Shown here: piece after piece, positions 34,435 through 42,483 of the stretch
Layout: the number at the start of each line of letters is the position of its first letter
Position numbering within the stretch: position 1 is the first letter of the stretch
DNA from: Microbacterium sp. W4I4
Lineage (GTDB): Bacteria > Actinomycetota > Actinomycetes > Actinomycetales > Microbacteriaceae
Reading direction: 5' to 3'
Length of the DNA: 64,000 bases
Assembly: GCF_030816235.1 (NCBI RefSeq)
Contig: NZ_JAUSXT010000001.1
Location: forward strand, 2,542,001-2,606,000
Notes under the pieces: generated by a model
The model's database searches: none
What the model was told of the DNA's origin: nothing
What the model saw: the letters and a program-made list of their open reading frames with translations, nothing else
Position numbers and translations under genes: made by a program

Positions 34435-35436
34435 TCAGGCCGCCGGCCGGCACCCGCACGACTCGCGGATGCGCAGCGTGCTCGTGTACGAGCGATGGCG
34501 CGGAGCCGCATCCTGATCCAGCAGCCCCTGCACCGCCATCTCGGCCATCTGCTCGAGGGGCTGCACCGCGGTGGTCAGACGCGGCCACACGTAGTCGGCG
34601 GTGACGGTGCCGTCGAAGGAGATGATCGCGATGTCGTCGGGCACCCGGATGCCGCGTTCGCCGAACGCCGACAGCATCCCGATCGCGATCTGATCGGATG
34701 CCGCCAGCACGGCGCGCGGCAGGACGGCGGATGACGCCAGCTGCACGCCCGCGTCGTACCCGCCCTGATAGCTGAACTGGGTGTGCACGAGCGAGCCCAG
34801 AGGCAGGTCGGCGGCGGCGAGCGCCTCGCGCCAGCCGCGCTCGCGCTCGTCGTAGCGGGCCGCGCTGCCGGTGAAGGCGATGTCACGATAGCCGTGCCCG
34901 ATCAGATGCTCGGTGGCCAGGCGGGCGCCGCTCGCGAAATCGACTCCGACGCTGTGCAGACCTTCCGTCTCGCCGAACTGGCCGATGACGACGGTGGGGA
35001 TGCCCAGCATCTCGACCAGCGACTGCTCACCCGCCGTGAGCACGTCCGCGATCACCAGTCCGGAGATCTGCCGGGAGGCAAGATCGCGGATCTGCTCCGA
35101 GGTCGACACCTGCGAGCGGTCGGAGTTGACGATCAACAGCGATCGTCCGGCATCCGCCGTGGCCTGGTCGAGTGCGTGGCACAGCTCGGCGAAGAACGGG
35201 TTGCGGTTGTCGTGCACGAGCAGGCCGAACATGTCGGCCGCGCCCATCGACAGCGCCCGCGCGGCGGCATTCGGACGGTAGCCGAGCACCCGCACGGCGT
35301 CGAGCACGCGCTCGCGCGTGAGCGGGGCGACGTTCTTGGGGCCGGCGTTGAGCACATAGCTGACGACGGCCGTGCTGACCCCGGCATATCGGGCGACATC
35401 GGCGCGCGTCACCGAGCGCGCACGCTCAATGACCAT
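34435..35436 (-). CDS. LacI-family transcriptional regulator
   Basis: A 333-residue LacI repressor: N-terminal helix-turn-helix TRADVARYAGVSTAVVSYVLN with hinge helix NAAARALSMG, then a periplasmic-binding-protein-like sensor. It ends in the unusual basic/Cys tail RESCGCRPAA, a common ending in this family. ATG 35436 overlaps the end of the dehydrogenase gene; a GTG three codons upstream is possible. It likely controls the divergent sugar importer through the inverted repeat at 36687-36714. Confidence 0.87.
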   Translation of the reverse strand: MVIERARSVTRADVARYAGVSTAVVSYVLNAGPKNVAPLTRERVLDAVRVLGYRPNAAARALSMGAADMFGLLVHDNRNPFFAELCHALDQATADAGRSLLIVNSDRSQVSTSEQIRDLASRQISGLVIADVLTAGEQSLVEMLGIPTVVIGQFGETEGLHSVGVDFASGARLATEHLIGHGYRDIAFTGSAARYDERERGWREALAAADLPLGSLVHTQFSYQGGYDAGVQLASSAVLPRAVLAASDQIAIGMLSAFGERGIRVPDDIAIISFDGTVTADYVWPRLTTAVQPLEQMAEMAVQGLLDQDAAPRHRSYTSTLRIRESCGCRPAA

Positions 35437-36634
35437 CGGGATCACCCATGTCGGGGATCGCGAGGCGCTCTCCGCCCCGGCGGGCGGAGTCGTGCGCGAT
35501 CACTCCGGGCAGGGTGAACCGTGCGGCCTGCCACGCGTTCACGGGGGGCAGGGTGCGATCGTTCACCGCACGCACGAAGTCATCCACGAGGAAATGGTGA
35601 CTGCCTTCATGCCCGTTGTGCAAGGGCAGAAGCTCCGCGGGGATGCGGGCGCGGTCGGCCGCGTGGATCTCGGCGTACCCCGAGACGAACGCGTCGCGCA
35701 GCGCGGGGGCGACGTGGGCCAGCGAGGGGTCGTCGTGCGCGACCGAGGGGTGCGTGTCGATGAGGTGCGAGATGTCCTCGACGCCCTCCCTGGTCTGCCA
35801 CACGGTGGTCTGCGCGAGCTGCTCGAAGGAGCCATCGGTGCCGAACCAGCGGAATCGCGATTCGCGCAGGTGCGAGGGGTAGCCCACCCGGCGGAACTCG
35901 TTGATGCGCATCGAGCCGCCCGCGGCCAGCTCGAACAGGGCGGTGGCGTTGGAGAAGTCGTTGTCGAACTGGCTCACCGAGCGGTCGAACACCCCGTCGC
36001 CGCGCTGATCGACCACGCCGATCGCCGACACCGCGGTGGCGTGGGTCGCCCAGGCGCCGAGGACCCCGCCGATCGAATGGGTCGGGTAGAGCAGGGGAGG
36101 GTAGCTCGCCGTCGCCCTCCAGTTCTCGCCGCCCGAGTACTGGTACGCCTCGTAGAAGCCCAGGTCCATGTCGTGCACATAGTCGCCCTCGCCGTAGAAC
36201 AGCCGGCCGAACGCGCCCTCCGCGACCTTCTGCCTGGCGAACACCGTCGCGGGGTTGTAGTAACTGGTCTCGCCCATCATGTAGGTCAGACCGGTCTCGC
36301 GGACCGCGTCGATGATGGCCGCGATCTCGTCGACGGTGATCGCCATCGGCACCGCCGAGTACACGTGCTTGCCGGCCCGCAGCGCCTGCACGACCAGCGG
36401 ACCGTGGGTCCAGCGCTGCGTGAAGATCGCGACCGCGTCGATCGCCGGTGAGGCGATCATGTCCTCGAACGAGTCGAAGGTGCCTGCCAGTTCCGCGTCG
36501 CGCACGAGATCGTCGGCTCGGGAGCCGACCACGTCGGTGACATGGACTGCGGTTACGCCGGGATGATGGTGGAAGAGCGTCGCGAACTGGCCGGCGAACT
36601 GACCTGCTCCGACGATCCCCAAGGTGAACGCCAT
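35426..36634 (-). CDS. Gfo/Idh/MocA-family NAD(P)-dependent oxidoreductase
   Basis: A 402-residue dehydrogenase. The Rossmann motif GIVGAGQFAGQFA is at residues about 6-18. The usual EKP motif is replaced by SAVPMA, while the family's sugar-binding domain is present (GEGDYVHDMDLGFYEAYQYSGGENW, PTHSIGGVLGAW). Family members oxidise sugars, inositols or their phosphates. It is transcribed with the LacI gene and divergent from the CUT1 importer, so it probably processes the imported sugar. Confidence 0.87.
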   Translation of the reverse strand: MAFTLGIVGAGQFAGQFATLFHHHPGVTAVHVTDVVGSRADDLVRDAELAGTFDSFEDMIASPAIDAVAIFTQRWTHGPLVVQALRAGKHVYSAVPMAITVDEIAAIIDAVRETGLTYMMGETSYYNPATVFARQKVAEGAFGRLFYGEGDYVHDMDLGFYEAYQYSGGENWRATASYPPLLYPTHSIGGVLGAWATHATAVSAIGVVDQRGDGVFDRSVSQFDNDFSNATALFELAAGGSMRINEFRRVGYPSHLRESRFRWFGTDGSFEQLAQTTVWQTREGVEDISHLIDTHPSVAHDDPSLAHVAPALRDAFVSGYAEIHAADRARIPAELLPLHNGHEGSHHFLVDDFVRAVNDRTLPPVNAWQAARFTLPGVIAHDSARRGGERLAIPDMGDPDGH

Positions 36635-36686
36635 GGCTCGAAGTCTTCCATCGCCGGTCTACGGGTGTCAACATGGAGGAGGGCCC

Positions 36687-36714
36687 CGGAACCGTGCCCC
36701 TCAGTACGGTTCCG
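36687..36714. promoter_or_regulatory. Inverted repeat between the dehydrogenase and sugar importer
   Basis: CGGAACCGT (36687-36695) and ACGGTTCCG (36706-36714) are exact mirror arms with a 10-base spacer. It lies between divergent genes, 53 bases from the dehydrogenase start and about 110 from the binding-protein start. A LacI-type operator is the likeliest reading. The 28-bp span is longer than the classic single LacI site. Confidence 0.6.
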
Positions 36715-36823
36715 AGACCCCCTGTTCCCCAGTGATCTACGCGGGTAACGTATCACGAACGGGGAGATTTCGCACCAGCCGTCCGTCATCGTCAGTGACG
36801 CCGAGAGACAGCGAGGACCAGAC

Positions 36824-38083
36824 ATGAAGAATTCCACGACCGCCAAGCATGCAGCGGCCGCGATCGCGATCGTCGCGACCGCCGCGATCGCCCTCACCGG
36901 ATGCTCCGGAGACACCGGTGGTGGCGGCGGCGAGGTGAAGATCGAGATGCAGACCAACTTCGGCTCGACCGATCCGTCGCTCAAGGTGCTGCAGAAGATC
37001 ACCGACGCGTACGAGAAGGACAACGCGGGCGTGAAGATCGATCTGGTGCCCTCGACCGACACCTACGAGGACGACATCAAGGTGCGACTGTCCTCGAACG
37101 ACATCCCCGACATCTGGGCGACGCACGGCTGGTCGCTGCTGCGCTACAGCCAGTTCCTCGAGCCCCTGAACGAGCAGCCGTGGGCGAAGGACTTCAACAC
37201 GGCGCTCGCCCCGGCGATGGAGAACGCCGACGGCCAGTTCTTCGCGCTGCCGATCGACACCGACGTCGCCGGCATCGTCTACAACCGCACCGTCCTGAAG
37301 GACGCCGGCATCGACCCCGCCCAGCTCACGGATTGGGATCAGTTCGAAGCGGCCCTGAAGACGCTGAAGGATGCCGGGATCACGCCGATCTCCTCCTCAG
37401 GCAAGGACAGCTGGTTCGCCGGGAACATCGCCGACTTCCTCGGCTCCGGTGACTTCACGGATGCCGAGCTGGAGGGTTTCAAGGACGGCACCTTCGACGA
37501 GAAGGGCTACACCCGCATCCTCGACCACGTCGCGTCGTGGCAGAAGATGGGCTGGTTCAACCCCGATTACTCCTCGGCGACGACGGATGATCTGGGGCGT
37601 TCGCTGGCCGAGGGCAAGACGGCGTTCGTGTTCGTGCAGAACTACCTGGTCGCCACGGCCCTGGGCTTCAACCCGGATGCCGACCTCGGCTACATGCCCA
37701 TCCCGTCCGAGACCGGGAAGCCGTTCCTCGTCGGCGGAGAAGGGCGCGCCTACGGCGTCTCGAAGACTTCGCCGAACAAGAAGCAGGCACTGGACTACCT
37801 GGCCTACCTCGCGGAGCCGGACAACCTCTCCGAACTGGCAGGGTCCATCGGCGGCATCCCGGGGCTGACGAACGCCACCAGCGATCTCGGCGTCCTCACC
37901 GCCAGCTACGACGCCTTCGTCAAGCCCGGCGACGTGCCGCTCAAGCCCTACTTCGACCGGGTGTACCTGCCCAACGGCATCTGGGACACCATGGTCACCA
38001 CGACCGATGGCGTCATCACCGGGCAGATGACCCCGGCGGATGCCGTGACGCAGATGAAGTCGAGCTACGACTCGCTGCGATGA
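36824..38083 (+). CDS. CUT1 sugar importer substrate-binding lipoprotein
   Basis: A 419-residue class I carbohydrate-binding lipoprotein. Seen: signal peptide with lipobox ALTGC near residue 27, ITDAYEKDNAGVKIDLVPS, LSSNDIPDIWATHGWS, ALPIDTDVAGIVYNRTVLKDAGI, typical of the family that binds oligosaccharides or glycosides. The two permease genes follow with overlaps. No ATPase is in the operon, so a shared MsiK-type ATPase elsewhere is expected, as is usual in actinobacteria. Confidence 0.9.
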   Translation: MKNSTTAKHAAAAIAIVATAAIALTGCSGDTGGGGGEVKIEMQTNFGSTDPSLKVLQKITDAYEKDNAGVKIDLVPSTDTYEDDIKVRLSSNDIPDIWATHGWSLLRYSQFLEPLNEQPWAKDFNTALAPAMENADGQFFALPIDTDVAGIVYNRTVLKDAGIDPAQLTDWDQFEAALKTLKDAGITPISSSGKDSWFAGNIADFLGSGDFTDAELEGFKDGTFDEKGYTRILDHVASWQKMGWFNPDYSSATTDDLGRSLAEGKTAFVFVQNYLVATALGFNPDADLGYMPIPSETGKPFLVGGEGRAYGVSKTSPNKKQALDYLAYLAEPDNLSELAGSIGGIPGLTNATSDLGVLTASYDAFVKPGDVPLKPYFDRVYLPNGIWDTMVTTTDGVITGQMTPADAVTQMKSSYDSLR

Positions 38084-38976
38084 CGACGAGTCGGTCGAGC
38101 ATCCCGCGCTTCGCGGGACGCGGACTCAACCTGCTCTACCTCCCCGCGCTCGCCGTGCTCGGCGTCTTCACCCTGTGGCCGCTCGTGAACGGCGTGATGC
38201 TGTCGCTGTCGAACTGGGACGGCTACTCTCCCGAGCGCTCGTTCGTCGGCCTGGAGAACTATCTGCGGCTGTTCGACGACCCCAACTTCCGCACGGCCCT
38301 GGGAAACACGTTCATCTACGGCGTCGGGTCGACGATCCTGCAGCAGGTCATCGGACTGGGGCTCGCCCTCGCGCTGGACAGATCCGTGCGCGGTCGCAAC
38401 GTCGCCCGGGCGATCATCTACCTCCCGGTGCTCGTCTCGCCCGTCGTGATGGGCACGATGTACTACCTGTTCCTCTCCTACAACAGCGGCGGTCTCAACG
38501 ATCTCGTCATCGCCCTGGGTGGGGAGCGCACCGCGTGGCTCAGCGACTCGGGCGCGGCGATCGCCTTGATCGTCGTCGTGAACTCGCTGCAGTTCATGGG
38601 CATCTCGATGGTGATCTACCTCGCCGGGCTGCAGTCCATCCCCACCGTGTACTACGAGGCCGCCCGACTCGACGGAGCGAACGCCGCGCAGTCGTTCCGG
38701 CACATCACCGTGCCGATGCTGCAGCCCGCCTTCGCGACCAGCATCGTGCTCAACCTGATCGGCGGCATGAAGCTGTTCGACGTCATCCAGGTGCTCACCG
38801 CGGGCGGACCGGGCTATTCCACGCACTCGGTGTCCACCCTCATCGCCAAGATGTACTTCGGCAGCCAGCGCGCCGGCTACGCCTCGGCGATGGGCGTCGT
38901 GCTGTTCCTCATCATCGCGGTGTTCACCCTCCTGCTGAACACGATGCTCAACCGGCGACGGCTGGAGCAGCTGTGA
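38080..38976 (+). CDS. CUT1 sugar importer permease 1
   Basis: A 298-residue permease of the MalF/UgpA type with six predicted helices and the EAA loop YYEAARLDGANAAQSFRHITVPML. ATG overlaps the binding-protein stop, and its stop overlaps the second permease GTG. Works with the binding protein and second permease in sugar uptake. Confidence 0.92.
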   Translation: MTTSRSSIPRFAGRGLNLLYLPALAVLGVFTLWPLVNGVMLSLSNWDGYSPERSFVGLENYLRLFDDPNFRTALGNTFIYGVGSTILQQVIGLGLALALDRSVRGRNVARAIIYLPVLVSPVVMGTMYYLFLSYNSGGLNDLVIALGGERTAWLSDSGAAIALIVVVNSLQFMGISMVIYLAGLQSIPTVYYEAARLDGANAAQSFRHITVPMLQPAFATSIVLNLIGGMKLFDVIQVLTAGGPGYSTHSVSTLIAKMYFGSQRAGYASAMGVVLFLIIAVFTLLLNTMLNRRRLEQL

Positions 38977-39824
38977 GTGCGGCATCCGTCCGCCCCGCCG
39001 TCCGCGCCCCGTGGCCCGGGCGCCTGGCGATCGGCGCCGGCGTGCTGGTCGCGGTGCTGCTGCAGCTGCTGCCGTTCTACATCACCGTCACCTCCGCGAT
39101 GAAGGCGCGCAGCGACCTGTCCTCGCAATGGCTGCCGCGGCTCACCGGCATCCACTGGCAGAACTTCGCCACTGCGATCGAGCAGGGCGGCATCCTGCGC
39201 GCGATCGGCAACAGCGCCATCGTCACCCTCGGCGCCACGGTGCTGGTGTGCGTGCTCGGCGCGCTCGCCGCCTACCCGCTCGCCCGCCGGTCCACCCTGT
39301 CGAACAGGCTCGTGCTTGCCGGTGTGGTCGGGCTCATCATGATCCCGCCGCTGTCGATCCTGGTGCCGCTGTACTCGATGATGAGTCAGTGGCATGCGAT
39401 CAACACCTACTGGGGCATGATCCTGGTCATGACGGCCACCCAGCTGCCGTTGGCCATCTTCCTGTACACCGCGTTCATGCGGGCGCTGCCGGTCTCCATC
39501 GAGGAGGCGGCGTCGGTCGACGGCGCCAGCGCCGTGCAGGTGCTGTTCCGTGTGGTGGTGCCGATGCTCACGCCGGTGACCGCCACGGTGGTGATCCTGA
39601 CCAGCGTGAACGTGTGGAACGACTACGCGCTGAGCGTCTACCTGATGCGCAGTCCCGAGATGCGCACGATCGCGCCGGCCACGGCGACCTTCTTCTCGAC
39701 GACCTCCAGTGACGTGGGGGCCGCGGCTGCGGCATCCCTGCTCTCGGTGCTGCCCGTGCTGGTGGTCTATCTCGTGCTGCAGAGATACTTCATCAAGGGG
39801 ATGGTGGCCGGGTCCGAGAAGTGA
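38973..39824 (+). CDS. CUT1 sugar importer permease 2
   Basis: A 283-residue MalG/UgpE-type permease with six helices and the EAA loop IEEAASVDGASAVQVLFRVVVPML. GTG 38973 overlaps the previous stop (GTGA). It ends the importer operon; no clear terminator hairpin is seen before the rpmB promoter. Confidence 0.92.
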   Translation: MSAASVRPAVRAPWPGRLAIGAGVLVAVLLQLLPFYITVTSAMKARSDLSSQWLPRLTGIHWQNFATAIEQGGILRAIGNSAIVTLGATVLVCVLGALAAYPLARRSTLSNRLVLAGVVGLIMIPPLSILVPLYSMMSQWHAINTYWGMILVMTATQLPLAIFLYTAFMRALPVSIEEAASVDGASAVQVLFRVVVPMLTPVTATVVILTSVNVWNDYALSVYLMRSPEMRTIAPATATFFSTTSSDVGAAAAASLLSVLPVLVVYLVLQRYFIKGMVAGSEK

Positions 39825-39836
39825 TTCCCCGCATGC

Positions 39837-39842
39837 TAAACT
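39837..39842 (+). promoter_or_regulatory. rpmB: -10 box of the rpmB-rpmG-rpsN operon
   Basis: TAAACT lies 140 bases upstream of the rpmB start, in a local AT-rich island. Transcription from here would begin about 39848-39849, at the 5' edge of the foldable leader. No clear -35 hexamer is seen. Confidence 0.55.
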
Positions 39843-39846
39843 GACT

Positions 39847-39964
39847 CCTTGTCTGCGCGCCCTCCTGTGCGCAGTTCGCATCCCACTCTCTTCGATACGG
39901 TCTCTGGCCGTGCGCGGAGGCGGGGTGCAGACAAGGGATCTTGGGTGAGGCCGTCCGGCCTCAC
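39847..39964 (+). ncRNA. Structured 5' leader of rpmB (candidate autoregulatory RNA)
   Basis: CCTTGTCTGC (39847-39856) is the exact inverse of GCAGACAAGG (39927-39936), closing a 90-nt domain. Inside it CCTCC can pair with GGAGG and ACGG/CCGT (39897-39911) form a small hairpin. A second perfect hairpin GTGAGGCC-GTCC-GGCCTCAC (39945-39964) lies just before the ribosome site GAAGGAG. The layout matches ribosomal-protein leaders that bind their product. I cannot assign it to a described RNA family from sequence alone. Confidence 0.6.
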
Positions 39965-39982
39965 GGTATAGAAGGAGTAATC

Positions 39983-40219
39983 ATGGCAGCAGTGTGCCAG
40001 GTGACAGGAGCCGTTCCCGGCTTCGGTCACAACATCTCGCACTCGCACCGCCGGACGAAGCGCCGCTTCGACCCGAACGTGCAGAAGAAGACCTATTTCG
40101 TGCCCTCGCTCGGTCGCAAGATCACGCTGAACGTGTCCGCCAAGGGCATCAAGGTGATCGACGTGCGCGGCATCGAGAAGGTTGTCGCGGACCTCCAGGC
40201 GAAGGGTGTGAAGCTCTAA
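39983..40219 (+). CDS. rpmB: 50S ribosomal protein L28
   Basis: A 78-residue L28: [32 protein letters not shown] is typical. Only one Cys is present (CQVTG), so this is the zinc-free form. GAAGGAG lies five bases before the ATG. The stop overlaps the rpmG start by one base (TAATG). The three-gene operon rpmB-rpmG-rpsN is common in Microbacteriaceae. Confidence 0.95.
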   Translation: MAAVCQVTGAVPGFGHNISHSHRRTKRRFDPNVQKKTYFVPSLGRKITLNVSAKGIKVIDVRGIEKVVADLQAKGVKL

Positions 40220-40389
40220 TGGCCAAGAAGGCTCAGGACATCCGTCCGATCATCAAGATGCGTTCGACGGCAGGAACCGGTTACACCTACGTGACCAAGA
40301 AGAACCGTCGCAACACCCCCGACCGCCTCGTGCTGAAGAAGTACGACCCGGTCATCCGCAAGCACGTCGAATTCCGAGAGGAGCGTTAA
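40219..40389 (+). CDS. rpmG: 50S ribosomal protein L33
   Basis: A 56-residue L33: [41 protein letters not shown]. It has no Cys, whereas zinc-binding L33 proteins carry two CXXC pairs, so it is the zinc-free type. Start ATG overlaps the rpmB stop. It is shorter than many annotation cut-offs but its identity is clear. Confidence 0.94.
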   Translation: MAKKAQDIRPIIKMRSTAGTGYTYVTKKNRRNTPDRLVLKKYDPVIRKHVEFREER

Positions 40390-40392
40390 GAC

Positions 40393-40698
40393 ATGGCCAA
40401 GAAGAGCAAGATCGCCAAGAACGAGCAGCGCAAGGTCATCGTCGCCCGCTACGCGGAGCGTCGTCTCGAGCTGAAGAAGACCCTGGTCGACCCGACCGCC
40501 ACCGACGAGGCCCGTGAGGCCGCACGCCTCGGCCTGCAGAAGCTGCCGCGCAACGCGTCGCCGGTTCGCGTCCGTTCGCGTGACGCCATCGACGGCCGCC
40601 CCCGTGGTGTCCTCACGAAGTTCGGCATCTCGCGTGTCCGCTTCCGTGACATGGCGCACCGCGGCGAGCTGCCCGGCATCACCAAGTCGAGCTGGTAA
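40393..40698 (+). CDS. rpsN: 30S ribosomal protein S14 (long, zinc-free type)
   Basis: A 101-residue S14: [27 protein letters not shown] then [51 protein letters not shown]. It lacks the CXXC pairs of the short zinc form. It is three bases downstream of the rpmG stop and ends the operon; a strong terminator follows. Confidence 0.95.
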   Translation: MAKKSKIAKNEQRKVIVARYAERRLELKKTLVDPTATDEAREAARLGLQKLPRNASPVRVRSRDAIDGRPRGVLTKFGISRVRFRDMAHRGELPGITKSSW

Positions 40699-40713
40699 GC
40701 ATCCGCTTGTAGA

Positions 40714-40744
40714 GGGGCGAGGATCTTCGGATCCTCGCCCCTTT
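40714..40744 (+). terminator. Intrinsic terminator of the rpmB operon
   Basis: GGGGCGAGGATC (40714-40725), loop TTCG, and GATCCTCGCCCC (40730-40741) form a perfect 12-bp stem with a stable tetraloop, followed by TTT. It lies 16 bases after rpsN. Confidence 0.92.
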
Positions 40745-40783
40745 CGCGTATCCGGGGTGCGGTCTCGTCCTTGCCCGCACCCG

Positions 40784-40856
40784 CTCGGGAGGAGAACTCC
40801 CTGTGGGGAGGAGGATCCTCGCGCAGCGCTCCTCCCGAGTGCGAGTTCTCCTCCCG
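40784..40856. repeat. Palindromic intergenic element, family B, copy 1
   Basis: Four half-motifs: CTCGGGAGGAGAACTC, GGGGAGGAGGATCC, then inverted GCTCCTCCCGAG and GAGTTCTCCTCCCG. The arms can fold into a long hairpin. Copies 2 and 3 are at 41798-41875 and 49839-49915. Its GGGAGGAG core looks like a Shine-Dalgarno sequence on one strand. Confidence 0.85.
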
Positions 40857-40963
40857 GACGGGGGAGCACGTGTCGTCCTGCACAATCGCGAGCGCAGCGG
40901 ATCTGTCCACAGAACGTGTGATCCGGGACTTCGGATGCTGTCGCATGGGGCCACGATCGACCC

Positions 40964-41788
40964 ATGGATGTCTTGGACGCGCTCGCGCAGTTCGACGGAG
41001 TGGCCCGCGTGGAGGCGCTGCGCCGGCTGGGCGTCACCCCTCACGCGCTGAGGCGAGCTCGCGAACGCGGCTGGATCTTCTCGGTCCGTCGCGGATGGGT
41101 GGCCAGTGCCGGGGCCGATCGGATGCTGGTGACCGCAGCCAGGCGTGGGGTGGTGCTCAGCTGCGTCACGCTGGCTGCACGACGCGACCTGTGGGTGCTC
41201 GACTCCTCGACGCCGCACCTCGCCGCACCGCCGCATGCCGGGCACGCCACGGTGAAGCGGGGCGTGATGCACTGGAGCGTGCCGCTCTTCCCTCGGCATC
41301 CGGACTCCTGTGAGGATTCGTTGGAGAACGCGCTCGTACTGGTGGCCCGCTGCCAGGCGCACGAGTCGGCCCTGGCGATATGGGAGTCGGCGCTCAACAA
41401 GGGCCTCATCGATCCCGGCGTGCTGGAACGTGCCCCGCTGCCTCCGGATGCACGACGGATGCTGCAGGAGGCGACGCCCTTCGCGGATGCCGGCACCGAG
41501 ACCATCTTCCGCACCAGGCTGCGATGGCTCCGCCTGCCGATCACGCCGCAGGTCTGGCTGCTGGGGCATCGTGTGGACTTCCTGATCGGTGATCGCCTCG
41601 TCGTCCAGATCGATGGAGGACATCACGTCGGTGCGCAGCGCACCAGTGACATCGCCCACGATGCTCTGCTCAAGCTGCACGGCTACCACGTCATCCGCAT
41701 CAGCTACTCGCAGCTCATGGATCGCTGGCACGAGGTGCAGGCCTCGATCATGGCCGCGATCGCGCAGCGCCTGCACCTCGCCGCCTGA
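40964..41788 (+). CDS. DUF559-type protein with N-terminal winged helix (AbiEi/VSR-like)
   Basis: A 274-residue protein. The N-terminus (ALAQFDGVARVEALRRLGVTPHALRRARERGW) resembles the winged-helix domain of AbiEi-type antitoxins. The C-terminus (VDFLIGDRLVVQIDGGHHVG...RTSDIAHDALLKLHGYHVIRISYSQL) is a DUF559 domain of the very-short-patch-repair / PD-(D/E)XK nuclease fold, with D in VDFLI and the QIDG strand. Members are common in actinobacteria and uncharacterised. No partner toxin is adjacent. It is flanked on both sides by copies of the family B palindromic element. Confidence 0.75.
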   Translation: MDVLDALAQFDGVARVEALRRLGVTPHALRRARERGWIFSVRRGWVASAGADRMLVTAARRGVVLSCVTLAARRDLWVLDSSTPHLAAPPHAGHATVKRGVMHWSVPLFPRHPDSCEDSLENALVLVARCQAHESALAIWESALNKGLIDPGVLERAPLPPDARRMLQEATPFADAGTETIFRTRLRWLRLPITPQVWLLGHRVDFLIGDRLVVQIDGGHHVGAQRTSDIAHDALLKLHGYHVIRISYSQLMDRWHEVQASIMAAIAQRLHLAA

Positions 41789-41797
41789 ACCCCTCTT

Positions 41798-41875
41798 GCT
41801 CGGGAGGAGAACTCCTTGTGAGGAGGAGGAGAACTCGCGCTGGACTCCTCCCGAGCGGGAGTTCTCCTCCCGAGC
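41798..41875. repeat. Palindromic intergenic element, family B, copy 2
   Basis: GCTCGGGAGGAGAACTC (41798-41814) and its exact inverse GAGTTCTCCTCCCGAGC (41859-41875) enclose a second inner pair (GAGGAGGAGAACTC, GACTCCTCCCGAGC). It starts ten bases after the DUF559 stop. The rest of the roughly 300-base gap up to hup holds the HU promoter region (TACATT at 42009-42014) and a 14-bp palindrome CGGTCGATCGACCG at 42020-42033. Confidence 0.88.
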
Positions 41876-42008
41876 AGGGGAGGCGCGGAGGACCGCCGCG
41901 ATGCCCCGTCGGCCCCGAAAATGTGACTGAAGTGGCTCCTGTGGCGTGACACACCGAGAAAACAGGCCGAAACCCGCGAAATGACGCGGTTTTACCGTCT
42001 CAGGTTGA

Positions 42009-42014
42009 TACATT
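42009..42014 (+). promoter_or_regulatory. Probable -10 box of the HU gene
   Basis: TACATT lies in the AT-rich part of the gap, 77 bases before the start. It is followed by the palindrome CGGTCGATCGACCG (42020-42033) in the leader, which could bind a regulator. GGAGG lies just upstream of the ATG. Confidence 0.45.
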
Positions 42015-42090
42015 CAAGGCGGTCGATCGACCGACGGGGGTTTCCCCGAAATCAACACGATGCGACGGACCGTCGTCGCTGGAGGATGAC

Positions 42091-42378
42091 ATGGCTGACA
42101 AGTCCATCACCAAGACCGAGCTCGTCGCGAGCATTGCTTCTGCAACCGGCGAGAGCCAGGCGACCGTTTCGCGCGTCCTCGACTCGCTCTTCGGCACCGT
42201 CTCCGATGCTGTCGCCAAGGGCAGCAAGGTCTCGATCCCGGGCTGGATCTCCTTCGAGCAGGTCGACACTGCGGCCCGCACCGGCCGCAACCCGCAGACC
42301 GGCGCCGAGATCAAGATCCCCGCTGGCAAGCGCGTCAAGGTGACCGCCGGCTCCAAGCTGAAGGCTGCCGTCAAGTAA
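42091..42378 (+). CDS. HU-family DNA-binding protein
   Basis: A 95-residue nucleoid protein: MADKSITKTELVASIASATGESQATVSRVLDSLFGTVSDAV, then IPGWISFEQVDTAARTGRNPQTGAEIKIPAGKRVKVTAGSKLKAAVK. The arm motif RTGRNPQTG that grips DNA is intact. It lacks the long Lys/Ala tail of mycobacterial HupB. GGAGGATGAC precedes the ATG. A strong terminator follows. Confidence 0.95.
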   Translation: MADKSITKTELVASIASATGESQATVSRVLDSLFGTVSDAVAKGSKVSIPGWISFEQVDTAARTGRNPQTGAEIKIPAGKRVKVTAGSKLKAAVK

Positions 42379-42392
42379 GACTGCTGCTGAGA

Positions 42393-42424
42393 GAGAGGCC
42401 GTCCCTTCGGGGGCGGCCTTTCTC
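42393..42424 (+). terminator. Intrinsic terminator after HU
   Basis: AGAGAGGCCGTCCC pairs with GGGGCGGCCTTTCT around a TTCG-type loop (42406-42409). It begins 15 bases after the stop and ends in TTTCT. Confidence 0.88.
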
Positions 42425-42471
42425 GTGCCCCAGGCGCCCGTCTCTCCCGCGTCGCGCACAGGCATCAGCCG

Positions 42472-42477
42472 TAGGCT
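42472..42477 (+). promoter_or_regulatory. Leaderless -10 box for the CopD-CtaG gene
   Basis: TAGGCT followed by six bases and GTG 42484. The intervening GGAGGG would be a ribosome site only at impossible spacing, so leaderless translation is more likely. Confidence 0.62.
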
Positions 42478-42483
42478 GGAGGG

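Noticed and set aside
39825..39982. Zur box in front of rpmB
   Set aside because: No TGAGAA/TTCTCA-like palindrome is present. The repeats there have the spacing of RNA stems.
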